Shown piece after piece: positions 5,593-9,677 of a stretch of DNA of 9,677 bases (positions are counted from its first letter, which is position 1; every line of letters begins with the position of its first letter). The notes beneath the pieces were generated by a model, which saw nothing but the letters and a program-made list of their open reading frames with translations, was not told where the DNA came from and made no database searches. Source of the DNA: Candidatus Bathyarchaeota archaeon (GTDB lineage Archaea; Thermoproteota; Bathyarchaeia; 40CM-2-53-6; FEN-987); assembly GCA_022865625.1 (NCBI GenBank), contig JALHTB010000195.1:1-9677 (forward strand), given 5' to 3'. The position numbers and the translations under genes are program-made.

Positions 5593-6726
5593 CTATTCTC
5601 TGAGTTCCTGTCTAGTTCGAATCGTACGCATTAGGTCTCCTCGAGTCACGATGCCGAGGAGCTGTGCTCCGTCGAAGACTAGAAGTCTTCCTACGTTCTG
5701 ACGAGCCATGATGTTCATGGCGTCGAGAGCAGACGCCGATTGCTTGACGGCCACCGCGTTTTCACAGGGAATCATGGCATCTTTGACTGTGGTAGTCTCC
5801 CTCTTCTCCTTGGGGACCGCCCGAACGCACTGCATCGTGACGATACCCAGTACCTGTCCATCCTCAACAACGGGGTAACCACCATGGCGGTGAACAAGGA
5901 AGTACTCTGACACGAGTTGGTGAACCGTGATGTTGCCGGGAACCGTCAGCACATCTCGCGTCATTATGTCTCCAACCGTGACGCCAGACAAGGCCTCACC
6001 GATCAGTGTCTGTCGCAGACTGGTCTCGGCTCCCGATCTGATGAACCAGCCCAGAAAGACGATCCATATTCCATTGACAAAGTCTCCCAGGACTATGGCT
6101 GCGAATCCTCCGAGCATCATGAGCAGCGAAATACCTTCACTGACTCGTGTTGCCGTCCTGGTGGCTGCGATGAGATTCTTTGATCTCTCCCAGATGCTTC
6201 CGCGGAGAACTCTTCCTCCGTCTAGCGGGAAAGCGGGCACCAAGTTGAAGACGCCCAAGATGGCGTTTATCAATGCACCATAGCCAAGCGTCGCTGTCAC
6301 GGCCACAGGTGCATTCGCGAGGGGTGCCAGATACCAGAAAGCACCGAGCACCACGGCGATGAGAAAACTCATGAGGGGTCCTGCAGCTGCCATGCGGACC
6401 TCCAAGCCCGGGTCCCGAGGCTCTTCCTTCATCTCTGATACTCCGCCGAAGAAGAAGAGCGTGATCCTGCCTATCGGAAGCCCATTCTTCTTCGCAATAT
6501 AGGAATGAGAGAGCTCATGAACGAGCACTGAAGCGAAGAGAATTATCGCCGATGCAATGCCAATTGCCCAGTAAGTGACAGTGTCGAGTCCGGGATACTG
6601 ACTTGGCATGTAGCCATAAGCCAGCGACCAAGCTATCAGGATGAACACAAGCCACAACGTGTAGTGTATCCTTACCGGAATCCCCATGATCTTGCCAAGC
6701 CTAACCGACAACTCAATCCGCCTCAT
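5593..6726 (-). CDS. Site-2 protease family zinc metalloprotease with two CBS domains
   Basis: A 377-residue intramembrane protease of the S2P/M50 family, group with C-terminal CBS pair. It cleaves membrane-embedded substrates, in characterised members releasing regulators such as sigma or transcription factors. The zinc motif is HELSH (residues 70-74) in a membrane segment; the third ligand is in NLVPAFPLDGGRVLRG (161-176). Membrane segments lie at about 22-39, 51-70, 112-134, 141-163, 199-216 and 217-230. CBS1 (about 252-305, IMTRDVLTV to GIVTMQCVR) and CBS2 (about 315-370, ending LLGIVTRGDLMRT) usually sense adenylate ligands. ATG 6726 is the start: an in-frame TAG lies six codons upstream. 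The N-terminal motif MGIPVRIH is repeated in the relic at 6952-7041. No substrate is suggested by the neighbours. Confidence 0.95.
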   Translation of the reverse strand: MRRIELSVRLGKIMGIPVRIHYTLWLVFILIAWSLAYGYMPSQYPGLDTVTYWAIGIASAIILFASVLVHELSHSYIAKKNGLPIGRITLFFFGGVSEMKEEPRDPGLEVRMAAAGPLMSFLIAVVLGAFWYLAPLANAPVAVTATLGYGALINAILGVFNLVPAFPLDGGRVLRGSIWERSKNLIAATRTATRVSEGISLLMMLGGFAAIVLGDFVNGIWIVFLGWFIRSGAETSLRQTLIGEALSGVTVGDIMTRDVLTVPGNITVHQLVSEYFLVHRHGGYPVVEDGQVLGIVTMQCVRAVPKEKRETTTVKDAMIPCENAVAVKQSASALDAMNIMARQNVGRLLVFDGAQLLGIVTRGDLMRTIRTRQELRE

Positions 6727-6951
6727 TCTTTTCTTGCCATTCTAGCCTTTATCCTGTTGGGTGTGGAATCCTGCACACTGGTACTTACGCAGGTTCCAGA
6801 ACATCCGGGTGATTTCGAGTTCCTGCCAATTAGTGTTTCGAAAGGTTGCGACAGGGCCACTTGACATTAGTATTCCGGAAATGATCGCCAATTCCAGATA
6901 ATGACCCTGATGGTGACTCGATAAGTCGAGAAGAGTGGGTCAACAACGTCA
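6727..6951. other. Divergent intergenic region
   Basis: This stretch must hold the promoter of the site-2 protease (leftward) and part of the leader of the flavodiiron gene (rightward). I see no convincing archaeal TATA/BRE box, no -35/-10 pair and no strong hairpin. A 66-residue frame crossing from 6664 to 6864 overlaps the protease N-terminus antisense and has no family resemblance. Confidence 0.4.
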
Positions 6952-7041
6952 GTGAAGCTTGGCGGGGTCATGGGGATACCGGTTAGGATTCACTGTACGG
7001 GTTGGTTTGTCTTCCTGCTCGCTAAGTCTAATTACCCCTGA
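6952..7041 (+). pseudogene. N-terminal relic of a second site-2 protease
   Basis: The frame reads VKLGGVMGIPVRIHCTGW then FVFLLAKSNYP and stops at TGA 7039. Aligned with residues 8-30 of the intact protease at 5593-6726 (VRLGKIMGIPVRIHYTLW and following), 16 of 23 residues are the same. The DNA is clearly related but diverged, with changes often in third codon positions, so it is an old paralogue or a relic of another family member rather than a fresh copy. It lies on the opposite strand to the intact gene, forming an inverted repeat about 230 bases apart. HExxH and everything after the first membrane segment are missing. It ends 29 bases before the flavodiiron start. A short leader peptide is a less likely reading. 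Confidence 0.7.
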
Positions 7042-7070
7042 CTCATTCACAAACCGAGGAGAGTGAGATC

Positions 7071-8267
7071 GTGCCCTTGCCAATGGGATCAAAGGAGATT
7101 GCTCCCAACGTCTTCTGGGTAGGCGCGAAGCACCACAACCGAAGACTCTTCGACGGACTGATACCGCTCCCACATGGTACCAGCTACAACGCCTACCTTA
7201 TCGTAGGATCGAAGAAGACCGCGCTGGTAGACACTGTGAATCCAGGGTTCGAGAAGGAGCTCTTGGATAAGATATCAGAACGCATCGACCCCGCCAAGGT
7301 AGACTACGTCATAATGAACCACGCCGAGCCAGACCACGCGAACGCAGCCAGAGACGTGTTGGCGGTTGCGAAGAATGCGAAGCTCGTTGCCGGCTTGAAG
7401 GGTAAGGAGGCGGCGATGATGTACTTCGACATACCCGAGGAGAGAATCATGGTCGTCGACGAGAGTTCCGTGATAGACCTCGGCGGCAAGACGCTGAAGT
7501 TTGTGGACGCCCCCTGGTTGCACTGGCCGGAGACGATATTCACGTACCTTGAGGAGGACAAGATACTGTTCCCCTGCGACTTCTTCGGATCGCATCTGGC
7601 AGTGGGCGAGTTCTACGCGGACGAGTATGGCAACGAGAACACGCTCGACATGGCAAAGCTGTACTTCGCCGAGATCATGATGCCATTCAGGAAACCTGGC
7701 CAGACAGCGATCGAGAAGGTCAAGAAGCTTGGGCCGAAGATGATTGCGCCCTCACACGGCATGATCTGGAGGGAACCGAAGGTCATCCTAGACGAGTACG
7801 CGAAATGGACCAGCGAGAAGTTCCAGAGAAAAGTCATGATCGTTTATGTCTCGATGTGGGGAAGCACCGAGAAGATGGTGCTGGCCCTCAGGGATGCGCT
7901 CGTGAAGAAGGACATCACCGTCCAGCTGTTCGACATACCGAACACGGAGATCGGCCACATCGCAAAGGAGCTCGTCGATACGCCCGTCGTCGTCGTGGGT
8001 GCACCAACGGTGCTTGGCGGAGTACACCCAGTTGCCGCATATGCGACCATGCTACTCAAGGCGCTGAGAGCGCCGACCAGGTATGCAGCTGTGCTCACCT
8101 CATATGGCTGGTCGGGAGGTGCCGTGAAGGCGCTCCAAGGCATCCTTGAAGGAACGAAGATCGAGGTGCTGGGCGTAGTCGAGGTCAAAGGCCCGCCTAA
8201 GAAAGCTGAGTTCGACAAGGTCACTGAACTGGCAGACAGGATAGACGAGAAGCTGAAACAGTTCTAA
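7071..8267 (+). CDS. fprA: Flavodiiron protein (A-type flavoprotein, FprA)
   Basis: A 398-residue protein with a metallo-beta-lactamase-like di-iron domain (about 10-250) and a flavodoxin domain (about 254-398). It reduces O2 to water and/or NO to N2O with electrons from rubredoxin, F420H2 or similar donors, in the cytoplasm of anaerobes. Iron ligands visible: H84, E86, D88 and H89 in HAEPDH, H151 in PWLHWPETIF, D170 in FPCDFFGSH, and H229 in PSHGMIW. The FMN loop is SMWGSTEKM (261-269), and GAPTVLGGVHP and SYGWSGGAV are further flavin contacts. It lacks an added rubredoxin domain, so it is the plain two-domain form. GTG 7071 is preceded by GAGGAG (7055-7060) and GTGAG; ATG 7083 is an alternative. 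Whether O2 or NO is preferred cannot be read. The nearby rubrerythrin and flavin reductases fit an oxidative-defence role. Confidence 0.97.
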   Translation: MPLPMGSKEIAPNVFWVGAKHHNRRLFDGLIPLPHGTSYNAYLIVGSKKTALVDTVNPGFEKELLDKISERIDPAKVDYVIMNHAEPDHANAARDVLAVAKNAKLVAGLKGKEAAMMYFDIPEERIMVVDESSVIDLGGKTLKFVDAPWLHWPETIFTYLEEDKILFPCDFFGSHLAVGEFYADEYGNENTLDMAKLYFAEIMMPFRKPGQTAIEKVKKLGPKMIAPSHGMIWREPKVILDEYAKWTSEKFQRKVMIVYVSMWGSTEKMVLALRDALVKKDITVQLFDIPNTEIGHIAKELVDTPVVVVGAPTVLGGVHPVAAYATMLLKALRAPTRYAAVLTSYGWSGGAVKALQGILEGTKIEVLGVVEVKGPPKKAEFDKVTELADRIDEKLKQF

Positions 8268-8679
8268 CGTGACGCAGGCTAACTCGCTCGATTTCGATCA
8301 TTTGGCTTCCGTGAGAGAAGCTGCTGGGGATTCGTCCCCCCAACTACGTTGGGAACCTATCATTCACAGAGGACATGAGCTTGCGCTATTCTTCCCTCTC
8401 GGGCATGTTACAATGCGGAGAATTGCATGGCACGAGGTTTCCGAGCGGCATCTCGTGGTGATAGTGCATGGATGCCAGCGCTCCCAGAAGTAATCCGCCT
8501 GGCATGGGAGCAGGAAAGAATGTACTGTGACTTCGCATGTCTGGGTTTGGTTACAGTAAGGCGGCAACTGGGGCAGGGAGGAATCCGCTAGCAGCCCCCT
8601 TGAGTATCCGTGGACCATTAGATGAGAATCGAGTCATCTTTCTATACTGCTGAGACGGAAACGCGCGCATCATCCTCCG
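8268..8679. other. 412-base gap without a supported gene
   Basis: This region separates the flavodiiron and YczE-like genes. Frames present (a 74-codon plus frame beginning at 8269, a 39-codon plus frame 8472-8591, an 84-codon minus frame) have no family resemblance or ribosome binding site. It contains structured stretches: the double hairpin at 8326-8352, an inverted repeat CACGAG/CTCGTG (8431-8436, 8452-8457), and a hairpin AGATGA/TCATCT at 8620-8639 followed by TTCTATAC. A TATA-like TTTCTATA at 8639-8646 would be at a reasonable distance for the next gene. It may be decayed coding sequence or an RNA; neither can be shown. Confidence 0.45.
8326..8352 (+). terminator. Double hairpin after the flavodiiron gene
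   Basis: GGGGA-TTCG-TCCCC (8326-8339) is a perfect five-base stem closed by a UUCG tetraloop, a notably stable RNA loop. It is directly followed by CCAAC-TAC-GTTGG (8340-8352), another perfect five-base stem. They start 58 bases after the stop. The first stem has the same arms as the hairpin behind the FMN reductase gene. Confidence 0.5.
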
Positions 8680-9342
8680 GTGAGATTCGTGGCCAGAGAG
8701 ATCTTCAAGTTCAATTGGATGGGCTGGAGACGGTTCGCATACGACTTCTTCGTGATTCAGATTGGGTTCATGCTATTCGGTTTGTCAATTAACATGATGG
8801 TTCAGGCGAACCTGGGTCTCGGTCCGTGGGATGTTCTGCACATGGCACTTACTCACCACTTTCCAATCTCACTTGGTGAGGCCAGCATTGGCGTGGCATT
8901 CATAGCCGTACTCGTGAACATGATTCTTGGAGAGCCGCTGGGTTGGGGGACGATTATGAACATGATATTCATTGGCGTATGGGTTGACGCGCTCAAACCG
9001 TTTGTACCCACTACTCCCAGCATCTTCTGGGTTCAGATTGCATATCTCCTCCTGGGGACGTTGGTCATGGGATTCGCGACTGCGATATATATTGGAGTAG
9101 ATGCTGGAGCGGGTCCGCGAGACAGCTTGATGCTTGCTCTATCACGGATAGGCAAGACTAGCGTGCGTTGGTCGCGTACGCTCCTTGAGTCAACTGCAGC
9201 TGTCGTAGGGTGGTTACTTGGAGGACCATTGTGGCTGGGAACGATCATCTTCGCTATTGCCATCGGCCCTGCGGTTCAACTCGCATTCAGACTATTGAGA
9301 GTTCACACATCCAAGCATGCCCGTGACAACTCTCAAGCCTAG
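8680..9342 (+). CDS. YczE/YitT-like integral membrane protein
   Basis: A 220-residue membrane protein of the YczE/YyaS/YitT type, a family found in many prokaryotes with poorly known function (YczE of Bacillus influences lipopeptide production). It has about five to six membrane segments: residues about 21-43, 68-84, 90-103, 114-137, 171-181 and 185-206. There is an internal duplication: LGLGPWDVLHMAL (45-57) recurs as AGAGPRDSLMLAL (142-154), and GEPLGWGTI (84-92) as GGPLWLGTI (181-189), both exactly 97 residues apart. GTG 8680 gives the longest protein; GTG 8689, five bases after GGTGA, is an equally good start. It stands alone behind a long gap, and 36 bases before the broken YdeI gene on the same strand. 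Confidence 0.88.
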   Translation: MRFVAREIFKFNWMGWRRFAYDFFVIQIGFMLFGLSINMMVQANLGLGPWDVLHMALTHHFPISLGEASIGVAFIAVLVNMILGEPLGWGTIMNMIFIGVWVDALKPFVPTTPSIFWVQIAYLLLGTLVMGFATAIYIGVDAGAGPRDSLMLALSRIGKTSVRWSRTLLESTAAVVGWLLGGPLWLGTIIFAIAIGPAVQLAFRLLRVHTSKHARDNSQA

Positions 9343-9378
9343 TAGACTGTTGTGGATGTCATTCTCAAGGGTGATTTC

Positions 9379-9677
9379 ATGACAAATGATGCCGACTCTT
9401 TGAGAAAGTTCCGAAACCTCGCAAGGGACGAATGGCGCTCCTGGCTGAAGAGGAATCACTCAAGGGAGAAGGAGGCATGACTGGTTTTCTACAAGAAGCA
9501 CACCGGGAAGGGAAAGATGTCCTATCCTGAGGCAGTCGATGAGGGCTTGTGCTTCGGATGGATTGGCGGAGACTGAAGCGCATTGATGATGAAAAACACC
9601 TCGGGCGCCCCAAGGGCACCCTGTCTGCGGATGGGCGCAAGTATCGGCGTCATTGTGCCGAGGCTGCCCAACTAACC
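9379..9677 (+). pseudogene. Broken YdeI/OmpD-associated-like gene (continues past window end)
   Basis: ATG 9379 follows AAGGGTGAT, a good ribosome binding site. The frame gives DEWRSWLKRNHSREKEA, then TGA at 9478, and continues in frame with LVFYKKHTGKGKMSYPEAV and DEGLCFGWIGG. Intact YdeI/OmpD-associated (bacteriocin-protection-like) proteins read KEKEVWLVYYKKHTGK at this point, so the TGA replaces the conserved Trp (TGG to TGA). A second lesion follows: after CFGWIGG the frame meets TGA at 9574, but shifting frame from about 9571 restores LKRIDDEKH, which is the conserved continuation, so one base has been lost near 9568-9571. The downstream part (GRPKGTLSADGRKYRRH) fits only loosely. Two independent lesions make a pseudogene far more likely than a sequencing error. 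The end lies outside the window. Confidence 0.8.

Noticed and set aside
8269..8493. 74-codon plus frame directly after the flavodiiron gene
   Set aside because: No ribosome binding site of its own, no recognised motif, and it runs through the double hairpin.
8472..8591. 39-codon plus frame (MPALPEVIRLAWEQE...)
   Set aside because: Slightly protein-like but without a ribosome binding site or known relative; too short to support.
9478..9480. UGA read as tryptophan (alternative code) in the YdeI-like gene
   Set aside because: Intact genes here (barrel protein, FMN reductase, membrane protein) end with TGA at family-appropriate places, and the same gene has an additional frameshift.
9377..9640. 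87-codon minus frame at the window end
   Set aside because: Antisense shadow of the broken YdeI-like gene, whose plus-strand motifs are clear.

Overview
The window looks like chromosomal DNA of an anaerobic or microaerophobic prokaryote, most likely an archaeon; the lineage cannot be fixed from sequence alone. The reasons are a two-domain flavodiiron protein of the type common in methanogens and other anaerobes, a one-piece rubrerythrin, a stand-alone flavoredoxin, frequent GTG/TTG starts with purine-rich ribosome binding sites, and many loosely packed single genes on both strands. No ribosomal RNA, complete tRNA, CRISPR array or intact mobile element is visible.

Layout. 1-202: nothing convincing. 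203-772 (-): flavoredoxin-type flavin reductase. 864-1472 (+): orphan reading frame of uncertain status, divergent from it. 1517-1745: tandem array of about 61-70 nt units that, read on the minus strand, look like the 3' end of a tRNA. 1926-2288 (+): small alpha/beta-barrel protein. 2296-2529 (-): decayed C-terminus of a TnpB (IS200/IS605) protein with an end hairpin. 2610-3167 (+): NAD(P)H-dependent FMN reductase. 3311-3391 (+): relic of a PaaI-type thioesterase. 3448-3993 (+): small hydrophobic membrane protein, perhaps an ECF S-component. 4069-4743 (+): SAM-dependent methyltransferase. 4851-5348 (-): rubrerythrin, with single copies of the repeat head on both sides. 5593-6726 (-): site-2 protease with two CBS domains. 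6952-7041 (+): N-terminal relic of a second site-2 protease. 7071-8267 (+): flavodiiron protein. 8680-9342 (+): YczE-like membrane protein. 9379-9677 (+): YdeI/OmpD-associated-like gene broken by a nonsense codon and a frameshift.

Functionally, four of the intact genes (flavoredoxin, FMN reductase, rubrerythrin, flavodiiron protein) belong to flavin/iron electron-transfer and oxygen/peroxide/NO detoxification. They are not one operon, so this is a loose oxidative-defence neighbourhood rather than a proven pathway. The other striking property is decay: at least four recognisable gene relics lie in the gaps (TnpB, thioesterase, second site-2 protease, YdeI), together with a dispersed tRNA-3'-end-like repeat. 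The repeat is the best candidate for something not yet described. All family assignments are from remembered motifs; no database search was run.
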